Part shown: in pieces, positions 26,484-34,970 of the stretch
Numbering within the stretch: the stretch's first letter is position 1
Layout: every line of letters begins with the position of its first letter
From: Palsa-504 sp963835775
GTDB taxonomy: Bacteria > Actinomycetota > Actinomycetes > Streptosporangiales > Streptosporangiaceae
Direction: 5' to 3'
Length of the DNA stretch: 64,000 nt
NCBI GenBank assembly: GCA_963835775.1
Contig: CAWIHB010000012.1
Span: forward strand, 62,001-126,000
Notes under the pieces: generated by a model
The model's input: only the letters and a program-made list of their open reading frames with translations
Databases searched by the model: none
What the model was told of the DNA's origin: nothing
Program-made: the position numbers and the translations under genes

Positions 26484-28040
26484 TCAGGCCAGCGGGACCG
26501 ACTGCCCAGCCTGCACGTAGGCATGCTCGTGGGCGAGCAGCCCGATGAGCGCCAGCGGGGTGGCGGCGACCCCGATCCACGGAGCCGCGATGGCGGCCGT
26601 CACGCACCCGGCACCGATCCAAAAGAACCAGGCGAACCGGCCGCACAGCATCTCGCGAGCGGCCAGGTGGGCGTGCGCGGTCGGGTGAGTCAGCGTCATC
26701 TCGCCCGCCACGAACAGCAAGTGGACGGTGGCCGCGGCGGCCAGCAGGCCCTCCGCGCCGGTCACAGCCCGGCCGGGCGACAGGCCGACCTCGAACGGGA
26801 GCACCGCGGCGGCGCCAGCCAGCACCGCCTGTGCCGCCAGGTGCGGCGGCAGCAGCGGGCTCTGCCACAGATCCCTGGCCTTGGCCTGGGCGAACAGGTA
26901 GGCAGTGTAGATCGCGGTGCCCACTGCGAGCGGGATCGCGAAGCCGGTCAGCACCTGCCGGGCGATCACCGACCCGGCCGCGGAGGCCAGCAGGAATGCG
27001 GTTGCCACCGCCCCATAGGCGCCGATGATGACCGATCCCCGTACCAGCCAACTCCGCCAGTGGTGCCTGGTCAAGATCAGGTAGAAGCGGAACGGGTGCT
27101 TCAGGTCCCAGATCAGCAGGAACCCGGTGATCCCGAGAAAGGACAGCGCGAGCGCGGGCCCGGCCCAGCGGGCCACGGCGTTGTCCCAGGCCAGCCTGCC
27201 CATCAGGACGAGGATGAGAGGCACGAGCAGGCCGCCGGCCGCGATGCCCTTGGTCCAGGTGTACAGGCTCACCCGCCAGCCCCACGGCACCGAATGCGGG
27301 ATATCGTAGGACAGCAGCGCCGCCGCCGAGGAGTTGTGGGCGCCGGGATGCGGATGCCCGGAGGTGACGTGCTGGGCCCCGCCACCGCCCTGGGTGGCCC
27401 AGGCGAGCAGGTTACCCTCGGGCCGACGGGCGGCCAGCGGATCGAGGGTGGCATGGTGGGCGCCCTTGTAGAACAGCCCCGGCCGGGTCCCCTTCTCCGG
27501 CCGCCGGACCGTCACCGGCGTCCGCTGCACGAGCTTGGCTACCCGGGACTCGGGGTCGTTGAGGTCTCCGACGAGGATCGCCTCGGTCGGGCAGACGGTC
27601 ACGCAGGCAGGTTCGAGGCCGATGTCCAGCCGGTGCGCGCAGAAGTTGCACTTCTCCGCCGAGTGGTCCTCAGGGTTGATGAAGATCGCGTCGTACGGGC
27701 AGGCGGCCATGCACGCCTTGCAGCCGATGCAGATCTGCTTGTCGAAGTCGACGATGCCGTCCTCGCGCCGGTACATGGCCCGCGTGGGGCAGGCGGCCAC
27801 GCACGGAGCGTCCTCGCACTGGTTGCACCTGGTCACCTGGAAGGCCCGGCGGGCCTGCGGGAACGTGCCCACGTCCACGGACTTGACGAATGTCCTGGTC
27901 ACGCCCAGCGGCACGTCGTTCTCGCTCTTGCACGCCGTAGTACAGGCGTGGCATCCGATGCACTTGTCCTGGTCGAGCACCTTGACCCAGCGAGATGGGC
28001 CACCTCCGGCGGGCACGGGCAGACCCAGATCTGTGATCAC
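26484..28040 (-). CDS. Fused iron-sulfur and NrfD-type membrane subunit of the molybdoenzyme (SoeB-SoeC-like)
   Basis: 518 residues. Residues 1-190 are a DmsB-type ferredoxin with four [4Fe-4S] motifs (CIGCHACTTAC, CNQCEDAPCVAACP, CIGCKACMAACP, CNFCAHR ... ACVTVCP). After a linker, residues 250-518 form an NrfD/DmsC-type quinone-interacting membrane domain of about eight helices (GWRVSLYTWTKG, ITGFLLIWDLKHPFRFY). In most relatives these are two proteins; here they are one chain. It carries electrons between the catalytic subunit and quinone. GTG start, first gene of its operon, 69 bp after the LysR gene. Confidence 0.88.
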   Translation of the reverse strand: MITDLGLPVPAGGGPSRWVKVLDQDKCIGCHACTTACKSENDVPLGVTRTFVKSVDVGTFPQARRAFQVTRCNQCEDAPCVAACPTRAMYRREDGIVDFDKQICIGCKACMAACPYDAIFINPEDHSAEKCNFCAHRLDIGLEPACVTVCPTEAILVGDLNDPESRVAKLVQRTPVTVRRPEKGTRPGLFYKGAHHATLDPLAARRPEGNLLAWATQGGGGAQHVTSGHPHPGAHNSSAAALLSYDIPHSVPWGWRVSLYTWTKGIAAGGLLVPLILVLMGRLAWDNAVARWAGPALALSFLGITGFLLIWDLKHPFRFYLILTRHHWRSWLVRGSVIIGAYGAVATAFLLASAAGSVIARQVLTGFAIPLAVGTAIYTAYLFAQAKARDLWQSPLLPPHLAAQAVLAGAAAVLPFEVGLSPGRAVTGAEGLLAAAATVHLLFVAGEMTLTHPTAHAHLAAREMLCGRFAWFFWIGAGCVTAAIAAPWIGVAATPLALIGLLAHEHAYVQAGQSVPLA

Positions 28041-28109
28041 CTTACCGACGGTAGCGCCCCGGCCGGGCCGGGACTAGCGTGCGGCACCTTATGAACTCTT
28101 AAGCTTTCC

Positions 28110-29030
28110 TTATAGGGATGACGCGATGGCGATGAGCTGGTCGGCCAGCGTTGACAGCGGCCGGCCGGCCAGCCACACCGCCCGGAGAGAGCGGCTGAGG
28201 TCGATCCCGTCGGTCTCCACTGCCGTCAGCCGGCCGGCGGCGAGGTCCTCCGCGGCGGCGAGCGCGCTGACCACCGCCGGGCCTTCGCCCCGGCGTACCG
28301 CGGCGAGGATGGCCGAGATCGAGGCCAGCTCGAGCCGCCAGCTGAACATGCCCCACGGGGCCAGCGCATCCTGCAGGATTTCCCGGGTGCCCGAGCCTTC
28401 CTCCCGGGCGATCAGCTCGGTGGAGGCCAGTTCCCGGCCGGTCACCGGGGAGCCGCGCCTGGCCCACCGGTGATCCGGGCTCACCACCACGATCAGCCGG
28501 TCGCCGCGCACCACGACCGAGTCCATGCCCGCGGGCTGGGCCGCATGGCCCTCGACGAAGCCCACGTCGGCGCTGTGCTCACGGACCCGGGACAGGACCG
28601 TCGCGGAATTGGCCATTTCCATCAGGACGGTGACGTCAGGGGTCCGCTGGTGCAGCTCGGCGAGCCAGCCGGGCAGCAGGTGCTCGGCGATCGTCAGCGA
28701 GGCCGCGACCCGCAGCCGTGACCGCTGCTCGGCCGCCAGGGCGTCGACCTCGGCCAGCAGGGCGTGGGCCTCACGGAGCACCCGCCGGGCGCTGACAACC
28801 ACCCGCTCCCCGGCTGGTGTGAGCCGCGTCCCCGACGGGTCGCGCTGCATCAGGCGGATCCCCAGCCTGCGCTCGAGCTGGCTCATCCGCATGCTCACCG
28901 CCGGCTGGGACATGCCGTGCCGGGCGGCCGCCTGCCCGAGGCTGCCGAGCTCGGCGACCGAGTCGAGCAGGTCCAGTTCGATCAGGTCTGGTGCCGGAGA
29001 GCGAAGCACACCCGATGTTAACATAAGCAT
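28110..29030 (-). CDS. LysR-family transcriptional regulator of the molybdoenzyme operon
   Basis: 306 residues. A winged helix-turn-helix at about 18-75 (LGSLGQAAARHGMSQPAVSMRMSQLERRLG) precedes a type 2 periplasmic-binding-like effector domain at about 105-300. It lies directly upstream of the molybdoenzyme genes on the same strand. AT-rich blocks flank it: CTTAT (28088-28092) and CCTTAT (28108-28113) between it and the next gene, and a palindrome at its own start. Sulfite or another sulfur metabolite as inducer is a guess. Confidence 0.88.
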   Translation of the reverse strand: MLMLTSGVLRSPAPDLIELDLLDSVAELGSLGQAAARHGMSQPAVSMRMSQLERRLGIRLMQRDPSGTRLTPAGERVVVSARRVLREAHALLAEVDALAAEQRSRLRVAASLTIAEHLLPGWLAELHQRTPDVTVLMEMANSATVLSRVREHSADVGFVEGHAAQPAGMDSVVVRGDRLIVVVSPDHRWARRGSPVTGRELASTELIAREEGSGTREILQDALAPWGMFSWRLELASISAILAAVRRGEGPAVVSALAAAEDLAAGRLTAVETDGIDLSRSLRAVWLAGRPLSTLADQLIAIASSL

Positions 29031-29037
29031 CGATTAT
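29023..29037 (-). promoter_or_regulatory. Candidate LysR autoregulatory site
   Basis: ATAA-N7-TTAT palindrome, which is a T-N11-A type LysR box, overlaps the first codons of the LysR gene (ATG at 29030, second ATG at 29024). The site is AT-rich in a GC-rich context. Not tested. Confidence 0.4.
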
Positions 29038-29039
29038 GA

Positions 29040-29303
29040 TCAGGCGAGCGAAAGGAACAGCTTCTCCAGCTGGGCACGGTCGGCCTCGGCGGCGCCGTCG
29101 GCGTTGACAGCACACTGCTGCAGGCCAGTAGCGATGATCTTGAAACCGGCCCGGTCCAGGGCGCGCGCCGCCGCGGCGAGCTGGGTCACCACGTCGGCGC
29201 AGTCGCGCCCTTCCTCGATCATCCTGATGACGCCGCCGATTTGGCCCTGGGCCCGGCGCAGCCGCCTGACCACACTGCCCATCGTCTCGCGGTCCACATC
29301 CAT
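29040..29303 (-). CDS. cstR: CsoR-family repressor of the persulfide-sensing CstR type
   Basis: 87 residues from ATG 29303. All-helical DUF156 fold with RRLRRAQGQIGGVIRMIEEGRDCADV and a second cysteine in GLQQCAV. CsoR copper sensors use Cys-His-Cys. Here the position of the histidine, four residues before the second cysteine, is glycine, leaving only the two cysteines as in CstR, which reacts with persulfides. The sulfur-oxidation context supports CstR. An ATACCC-N4-GGGTAT operator lies 52 bp upstream. The gene ends 9 bp before the LysR start. Confidence 0.85.
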   Translation of the reverse strand: MDVDRETMGSVVRRLRRAQGQIGGVIRMIEEGRDCADVVTQLAAAARALDRAGFKIIATGLQQCAVNADGAAEADRAQLEKLFLSLA

Positions 29304-29354
29304 GCAAGCTCCTCGGTCAGCGGCGCCGCCTGGTGACGGCCAGAGATCAACCCT

Positions 29355-29370
29355 ATACCCGCCGGGGTAT
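29355..29370 (-). promoter_or_regulatory. CstR operator at cstR
   Basis: Perfect palindrome ATACCC-GCCG-GGGTAT. Its form matches operators of the CsoR/CstR family. It is one of five perfect copies in the window (others at 30394, 30450, 34866, 34922). Confidence 0.75.
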
Positions 29371-29466
29371 TCTACCATCAGCCGGCGGTGACCTGGGCCA
29401 GCAGTTCACGGCCCGCTCCCGCGGACGGCAAGGTGCCTCCGGCCCCAGATGGCGCGCAGTGAGCGG

Positions 29467-30393
29467 TCACACCAGCCCGGGCAGGCTGCGGGCAAGCGAG
29501 TACGCGGCCACGGCAACGAGCAGGACGGTGAAGGCGGCGGTGAGCCGGGACGCGTCGACGCGGGAGGCGACGCGGTTGCCGGCCAGGGTCCCGGCCAGCG
29601 CCGCGACGGTGAACACGCCGAGCAGCGGCCAGTCCAGGTGAACATGGCTGCCGAGGCGCGCGGTGAGGGCGGCGGCACTGTTGATCGCGATCACCAGCAG
29701 CGAGGTCCCCACGGCGACGGGCATCTCGAAGCCGAGCGCGAGCACCAGCGCGGGGACGATGACGAACCCGCCACCCACCCCGAAAAAGCCAGTGAGCAGC
29801 CCGACGCCGGTGGCGGTGGCGGCGATCTTGAGGCCGGAGCGGACAGCCGTGGTCCCGCCCGCCCGCAGCAGGGCGGCGGGCGGAGCCGGCGCGCGCACCG
29901 CCGCGGCGGGCTTGTCCAGCGTGACGGTGACGGCCCCGCCGCGCGACGGGACGGCACCTAGGTCATCCGGCCCGGCTGCCCCGCCCGGGACGGGGGGTTT
30001 CTCGCTGGCGGGCGCCGGCCGGCGGCCGCGGCGCAGCATGGCCGCGGCGACCACGAGCATGAGACCGGCGAACAGGCTGAGCAGCAAGCCGGACGGGATG
30101 CTGGCGGACAGCCTGGTGCCGGCGTAAGCGCCGGCCACGCCGAGGAGGCCGAAGGCGGCGCCCGGCGCGAGCCGGACCCGGCCGACCCGCTGGTGCGCGA
30201 CCGTCCCGGCGGCCGCCGTGATTCCCACGATGATCAGCGACCCGGCCGTGGCCGCGTGCGGCGGCTGGTGCAGCAGGTAGACCAGGACCGGCACGGTCAG
30301 GATGGACCCGCCGCCACCGAGGGCGCCGAGCGATAGACCGATCAGCAACCCGGCCGGGATGGCGATAGCCAGCAAGCGAGCCTCCTGCCTCAT
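29467..30393 (-). CDS. TauE/SafE-family permease, probable sulfite/sulfate exporter
   Basis: 308 residues, about eight transmembrane helices in two halves, each opening with a Gly-rich motif (GALGGGGSILTVPVLV, and GFFGVGGGFVIVPALV), as in TauE/SafE/YfcA. A cytosolic loop of about 60 residues (about 125-185) is rich in Ala/Pro. Such permeases export sulfite, sulfoacetate or similar anions. CstR-type operators flank its promoter, and its start ATG 30393 directly abuts one of them. It is divergent from the PIG-L gene. Confidence 0.87.
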   Translation of the reverse strand: MRQEARLLAIAIPAGLLIGLSLGALGGGGSILTVPVLVYLLHQPPHAATAGSLIIVGITAAAGTVAHQRVGRVRLAPGAAFGLLGVAGAYAGTRLSASIPSGLLLSLFAGLMLVVAAAMLRRGRRPAPASEKPPVPGGAAGPDDLGAVPSRGGAVTVTLDKPAAAVRAPAPPAALLRAGGTTAVRSGLKIAATATGVGLLTGFFGVGGGFVIVPALVLALGFEMPVAVGTSLLVIAINSAAALTARLGSHVHLDWPLLGVFTVAALAGTLAGNRVASRVDASRLTAAFTVLLVAVAAYSLARSLPGLV

Positions 30394-30465
30394 ATACCCC
30401 TATGGGTATTTAATAAGCCAAGATACCTGCCTGTCCGCCGGCCGTGCAAATACCCTTAGGGGTAT
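30394..30465 (-). promoter_or_regulatory. tauE promoter between two CstR operators
   Basis: Operators ATACCC-CTAT-GGGTAT (30394-30409) and ATACCC-TTAG-GGGTAT (30450-30465) have centres 56 bp apart. On the minus strand the second operator is followed at once by TTGCAC (30449-30444) and, 18 bp later, TATCTT (30425-30420). The first operator then covers the bases just before the tauE ATG. The promoter thus sits between two repressor sites. Confidence 0.7.
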
Positions 30466-30497
30466 ATTTGGGTGACGAAGGTCCCTGGACGGGCGTG

Positions 30498-31241
30498 ATG
30501 CTCACCGTTATGGCTTTGGTCATGACAGTCTTCAGGCCGGCGGATTACCCCGCGGACCGGGCCAGGACGGCGCTGCCGGCCTGGGCGAGCGCGCTGGCGG
30601 TGATCGCCCACCCCGATGATGAGAGCTTCGGGCTGGGCGCGGTGATCGACCAGTTCACCGCGGCCGGCACCGCCGTGCACATCCTGTGCTTCACCCACGG
30701 CGAGGCATCCACGCTGAATCAGACGCAGACCGACCTGCATCGGGCGCGCGAGGACGAGCTGCGCCAGGCGGCCGCCGAACTCGGCGCGGCCAGCATCACG
30801 CTGCTGGACTACCCCGACAGCGGTCTGGCGGGCGTCCCGGCCGGCGAGCTCGCAGGCCATGTCGCGGCGGCCGCCGTCCGCCTCGGCGCGGGCGGCATGC
30901 TCGTTTTCGACGACACCGGGGTGACCGGGCACCCGGACCATCAGGCCGCCACCGGCTCCGCGGTACTGGCCGGGCGCCGGACCCGGCTGCCGGTGCTGGC
31001 CTGGACGCTGCCCGCGGCCGTGGCCGCCCGCCTTTCGGCCGAGACCGGCCAGGGCTTCTCCGGCCAGCCGCCGGGCCGGATCGACCTGTGCCTTCGGGTC
31101 AGCAGGCAGCGGCAGCGGCGGGCCGCCCTGCTGCACGCCACCCAGATATCGCCCGCCGCCGTGCTATGGCGGCGGCTTCAGCTGCTCGGCGAATGCGAGC
31201 ACCTGCGCTGGCTCGTATCGCCCGCAGAGGTGACCAGGTGA
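30498..31241 (+). CDS. PIG-L family deacetylase (mycothiol-type)
   Basis: 247 residues from ATG 30498; a GTG at 30444 would overlap the operator, and ATGs at 30510 and 30522 are also possible. The zinc-binding motif is AHPDDESFGLG with a later HPDH, typical of LmbE/MshB/Mca enzymes that deacetylate N-acetylglucosaminyl sugars or amidate-type thiol conjugates. In this context it may act on mycothiol or its S-conjugates, linking persulfide carriers to the dioxygenases; the substrate is not shown by sequence. It converges with sqr, with 13 bp between the genes. Confidence 0.85.
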   Translation: MLTVMALVMTVFRPADYPADRARTALPAWASALAVIAHPDDESFGLGAVIDQFTAAGTAVHILCFTHGEASTLNQTQTDLHRAREDELRQAAAELGAASITLLDYPDSGLAGVPAGELAGHVAAAAVRLGAGGMLVFDDTGVTGHPDHQAATGSAVLAGRRTRLPVLAWTLPAAVAARLSAETGQGFSGQPPGRIDLCLRVSRQRQRRAALLHATQISPAAVLWRRLQLLGECEHLRWLVSPAEVTR

Positions 31242-31254
31242 CCGCGTCGCCCGG

Positions 31255-32463
31255 CTAGGCGCGGCCCCGGAGCATGAGGTTCCAGTACAGGGCGGGCAGT
31301 CCGTAGCGTTTGAGCAGCCACATGTCGTAGCGGGGCTTCATCGTGTTGATCAGCGGGATGCTGGGCCTGGGCTTCAGGTCGTAGTCGAACTCGGCCAGCA
31401 GCATCCGGTTGCGCGAGGTGACCAGCGGGCAGGAGGTGTAGCCGTCGTAGCTGGCGGTGCCGGGCTGGCCCCGCATGGCCGCGGTCAGGTTGGCCACCAG
31501 CACCGGAGCCTGCTTGCGGGCCGCGGCCCCGGTCTTGGAGGTCGGCAGGTTGGCCGCGTCACCGAGGCTGAACACGTTGGGCCAGCGGGGGTGGACCAGG
31601 GTGTGCTTGCCGGCGGCCACGTACCCGGCGGGGACGGCGGGGTCGGCCAGCGGGCTCCGCTTGACCCAGTCGGGGGCGCTCTGCGGCGGCACGGCGTGCA
31701 GCAGGTCGAAGTCGATGGTCTCCTTGGTGCCGGCCTTGGTGTCGGCGATGACGGCCCGTCTGGCCTCGCCGTCCACCTCGGTGAGCTGGGATTCCCGGCG
31801 GACCTCGATGCCGTAGCCGGCCGCGATGCCTTCCAGCACCTTGGCCCAGTCGGGCTGGCTGAACATGGCCGCGGTGGGCAGCACCAGGATGATCCGGGTC
31901 TTGTCCAGGACACCCTGGCTGCGCCACCAGTCGGCGGCCAGGTAGGCGATCTTCTGCGGGGCGCCCGCGCACTTGATCGGCCCGGCGGGCATGGTGAAGA
32001 TCGCCGTGCCGCCGCGCTGGTCCCGGATGAATTCCCAGGTCCGCGGGGTCAGCTCGAACCGGTAGTTGCTCGATACCCCGTTCTTGCCGAGGGTCTCGGT
32101 CAGGCCGGGGATCTTGTCGAAGTCGAGCTGGATCCCGGGCGCCATGATCAGGTAGTCGTAGCTGACGGCACGGCCGGGCTCGGTGGTCACCGTATGGGCG
32201 TCCGGGTCGGCGGCCACAGCCGCCTCGCGGATCCAGCGCACCCCCTTGGGCATCACGTCCGCTTCCGGCCGCACCGTGGCGCTCTGCGGCGCTCGGCCCC
32301 CGCCGACCACCGTGAACAGCGGCTGGTAGTAGTGCTGGCTCGACGGCTCGATGACGGCGATGTCGTGCTGCCCGGCGCGGATCAGCCGGGCCGCCGTGGT
32401 GATGCCGGCCGTGCCGCCGCCGACGATGACGATCGCGTGGTGCTCAGGCGCGGATGCGCTCAT
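31255..32463 (-). CDS. sqr: Sulfide:quinone oxidoreductase
   Basis: 402 residues from ATG 32463 behind AAGGAGA. FAD motif AIVIVGGGTAGITTAARL. Redox cysteines lie in PAGPIKCAGAPQKIAY and YTSCPLVT, and a second FAD segment is VFSLGDAANLPTSK. The C-terminal amphipathic stretch MLLAEFDYD ... MWLLKRYGLPALYW would attach it to the membrane face. It oxidises sulfide and reduces quinone, forming persulfide or polysulfide. It is downstream of the first persulfide dioxygenase in the same operon (14 bp gap). Confidence 0.9.
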   Translation of the reverse strand: MSASAPEHHAIVIVGGGTAGITTAARLIRAGQHDIAVIEPSSQHYYQPLFTVVGGGRAPQSATVRPEADVMPKGVRWIREAAVAADPDAHTVTTEPGRAVSYDYLIMAPGIQLDFDKIPGLTETLGKNGVSSNYRFELTPRTWEFIRDQRGGTAIFTMPAGPIKCAGAPQKIAYLAADWWRSQGVLDKTRIILVLPTAAMFSQPDWAKVLEGIAAGYGIEVRRESQLTEVDGEARRAVIADTKAGTKETIDFDLLHAVPPQSAPDWVKRSPLADPAVPAGYVAAGKHTLVHPRWPNVFSLGDAANLPTSKTGAAARKQAPVLVANLTAAMRGQPGTASYDGYTSCPLVTSRNRMLLAEFDYDLKPRPSIPLINTMKPRYDMWLLKRYGLPALYWNLMLRGRA

Positions 32464-32477
32464 CAGATGGTCTCCTT

Positions 32478-33851
32478 TTACTGACCGTCGTTCCTGGTGA
32501 GGGTGAGCCCGGCGGCTTCGGCGCGGTCGAACTCGTCGTCGATGCTGATCACCTGGCGGCCGGCAGCGGCCAGGATCGAGGCGGCCACCGTGGAGCGGTA
32601 GCCGGTCCGGCAGTAGACCCACACCTCGCCCGGCGGGATCTCGCCGGCCCGCCGCGGCAGTTCGCTGAACGGGATGTGCACGGCTCCCGCGACGTGACCG
32701 CCCGCCCATTCCAGGTCGCGCCTGACGTCCAGCACCACCGCGTCATGCTGGCCGGCCGCGGCCAGGTCGCCGAACTTGGCCAGCCGCAGCGTCGCCAGCG
32801 GCTGGCCGCCGGACCACTGCTCCGCCCGCCCGGCCGACGTGGCGGCCGGGCGGTCGATGCCGATCCGCGTCAGTTCCCGCTGGGCCTGCGCCACCTGCCG
32901 CGGTGTCTCGCCGAGCAAGGTGAGCGGGGTGCCCCAGGGCAGCACCCAGCCCAGGTAACTCGCGAAGCTGCCGTCCAGGGGGAAGCAGAATGTTCCCGGT
33001 ACGAAGCCCGCCGCGAACACGACTCGGTCCCGCAGGTCGACCACCCACTCCCCGGCCGAGATCCGGCGGCGGATCTCCGCCGGATCGGCCTGCCCGGGCG
33101 GAGACAGGTCCGCCTGGGCCGGGCCGGCCAGGTTGGCCGGGCCCATGTGGGCGTAGTACGCCGGGTACACGTCCAGGCCGGCCAGCAGCCCCTCGACGTA
33201 GGCTTGCTCGCCGAGGGTGAGCGCGGGGTTGACCTGCTTCTCCCGCCCGATCGTGGACGCCGCCGCCTGCGCCTGCGTCGCCGCGCAGAAGCTGCCGAAC
33301 CCGTGCGTCGGGAAGACCTGCGCCGAATCCGGCAGCTGGTCGGCCAGGCGCCGCGCCGAGGCGTGCTGGGCGCGGGCCAGCCCGCCGGTGTGCTCCGGGC
33401 CGAGCAGATCCGGCCGGCCGGTCGAGCCGAACAGCAGCGAGCCGCCGGTGAAGACCCCGGCCACCTGACCCACCGCCTCCAGCACATACGACAGGTGCGT
33501 GAACGTGTGCCCCGGCGTGGCCACCACCCGCATCCGGATCGCCGGGCCGACCTGAATCACGTCCCCATCGGCCACCGGCTCGCGCTCGAAACGGACCGGG
33601 TCCGCGCCGTTCACCAGGTAGGTCGCCCCGGTCGCGCGGGACAGGGCCAGTCCGCCGCTGACGTAGTCGTTGTGGATGTGCGTCTCGGCGACATGGGTGA
33701 TCCGGACGCCCTCTCGCTCGGCCAGCGCGGTGATCCGGTCGGTGTCCCGCTGCGGATCGACGACCACGGCGACCTCGCCGTCATGGGCCAGGTAGCTCCG
33801 GTCGCCGAGGGTCGGCGTCTCGATCGGCAGGACCTCGGCCATAATCGCCAT
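32478..33851 (-). CDS. Persulfide dioxygenase-rhodanese fusion (copy 1)
   Basis: 457 residues. An N-terminal metallo-beta-lactamase domain of the ETHE1/persulfide dioxygenase type (ETHIHNDYVSGG, PGHTFTH, FPTHGFGSF) is followed by two rhodanese domains. The first (VDLRDR) lacks a catalytic cysteine; the second has VYCRTGYRS. The dioxygenase oxidises a low-molecular-weight persulfide to sulfite, and the rhodanese can load or take sulfane sulfur. Start ATG 33851 or 33842. It forms an operon with sqr. No CstR palindrome lies upstream; instead a different palindrome sits at 33886-33899. Confidence 0.9.
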   Translation of the reverse strand: MAIMAEVLPIETPTLGDRSYLAHDGEVAVVVDPQRDTDRITALAEREGVRITHVAETHIHNDYVSGGLALSRATGATYLVNGADPVRFEREPVADGDVIQVGPAIRMRVVATPGHTFTHLSYVLEAVGQVAGVFTGGSLLFGSTGRPDLLGPEHTGGLARAQHASARRLADQLPDSAQVFPTHGFGSFCAATQAQAAASTIGREKQVNPALTLGEQAYVEGLLAGLDVYPAYYAHMGPANLAGPAQADLSPPGQADPAEIRRRISAGEWVVDLRDRVVFAAGFVPGTFCFPLDGSFASYLGWVLPWGTPLTLLGETPRQVAQAQRELTRIGIDRPAATSAGRAEQWSGGQPLATLRLAKFGDLAAAGQHDAVVLDVRRDLEWAGGHVAGAVHIPFSELPRRAGEIPPGEVWVYCRTGYRSTVAASILAAAGRQVISIDDEFDRAEAAGLTLTRNDGQ

Positions 33852-33885
33852 CCCGGACCCTCGGCGGTGCACATCAGGTTGGTCA

Positions 33886-34000
33886 AATGTACGATCATTC
33901 GGACGGAACCACAAGATTGGGCGGGTACCTCTTCGGTGCCGGGCAGCGACCGCAGGCAACCGGAGTCTCGCTGCTGATAGCGTCATGAATGTACGGACAT
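33886..34000. promoter_or_regulatory. Two short palindromes between persulfide dioxygenase 1 and the GntR gene
   Basis: AATG-TACGAT-CATT (33886-33899) lies before the dioxygenase and ATGT-ACGG-ACAT (33989-34000) before the GntR gene. Both contain TGTACG. They are candidate operators for the adjacent GntR-type regulator in the divergent promoter region. No other structure is seen. Confidence 0.35.
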
Positions 34001-34011
34001 AGGCACAGGGC

Positions 34012-34861
34012 ATGGGAGTTCTCGTGGCCGGAAAGGGCGCAGCTGACCGGGCGGCGGCCGCCGGGCCGCTGGACCGGGCCAGCCCGCTGCCGTTGTGGGC
34101 TCAGCTGCGCGCCGACCTGCTGCGGCGGCTGGATGCGGGAGCATTCGAGGAGGAGTTCCCCGGCGAGCTGGCGCTGGTCGCCGCCTACCAGGTCAGCAGG
34201 CAGACCGTCCGGACCGCACTGCGCGAACTGCGGGCTGATGGCGTGGTGATCGCCGAGCGGGGCCGCCGTCCCCGGGCAACCGGCCGGGCGCTGATCACCC
34301 AGCCGATCGGCGCGCTGTACTCCTTGTTCGCCTCGGTGGAGTCGGCCGGCCTGCGTCAGACGAGTGTCATCCGCGGCCGCGACCTGCGCGCCGACGGCGT
34401 CATCGCCGACCGGCTCGGGCTGGAAGCCTCGACGCCGCTGTTCTGGATGGATCGGCTCCGGCTGGCCGCGGGCGAGCCGCTGGCCCTCGACACCGTTCTG
34501 GCTGCCCGGTGACCTGGGCGCGCCGCTCCTGGACGCCGACTTCACGCACGCCGCGCTCTACGACGTGCTGGCCGCCCGCACGGGCGTCCGGGTGGACGGG
34601 GGACGCGAGCATATCCGCGGGGTGGTGCCGACCGCCGCCGAGCAGCGCGCGCTCGGGACTCCGCCGTCTGTCGGGGCGCTGCTGATCAGCCGGCTTGGCT
34701 TCGCCGGCGGCCGTCCGGTGGAGTGGCGCCGGACCCTTATCCGTGGGGACCGGTTCTCGCTGCTCGCGGAGTTCTCCGCCCGCACCGGATATCGCCTCGC
34801 CCCGGATGACAGCTACCCGGTTCGCGGCACGACGGCCGGACACGCAGTCGGCGTCCGGTAA
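34012..34861 (+). pseudogene. GntR/UTRA regulator interrupted by a one-base insertion
   Basis: The first frame (34012-34512) has a GntR winged helix (PGELALVAAYQVSRQTVRTALRELRADGVV) and the start of a UTRA domain, ending LALDTVLAAR-stop. Removing one base at 34496-34498 reads DTVWLPGDLGAPLLDADF and continues through FTHAALYDVLAARTG to a stop at 34859-34861, completing the UTRA fold. The break is therefore a single-base insertion. It is divergent from the persulfide dioxygenase-sqr operon and precedes the second dioxygenase, so it probably once regulated (or, if this is an assembly error, still regulates) them. Confidence 0.85.
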
Positions 34862-34865
34862 GGCT

Positions 34866-34937
34866 ATACCCGCCGGGGTATTTGCGTCACCGCCGCCGAG
34901 GCTCTACAGTAGGACCATGAGATACCCCCACGGGTAT
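34866..34937 (+). promoter_or_regulatory. Promoter of persulfide dioxygenase 2 between two CstR operators
   Basis: ATACCC-GCCG-GGGTAT (34866-34881) is followed at once by TTGCGT (34882-34887), 17 bp, and TACAGT (34905-34910). A second operator ATACCC-CCAC-GGGTAT (34922-34937) covers the likely start region. Centre spacing is 56 bp, the same as at tauE. It is a clear repressor-sandwiched promoter. Confidence 0.75.
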
Positions 34938-34970
34938 ATTGGAGTGATGAAGGGCGAAGGAGAGCACCGC

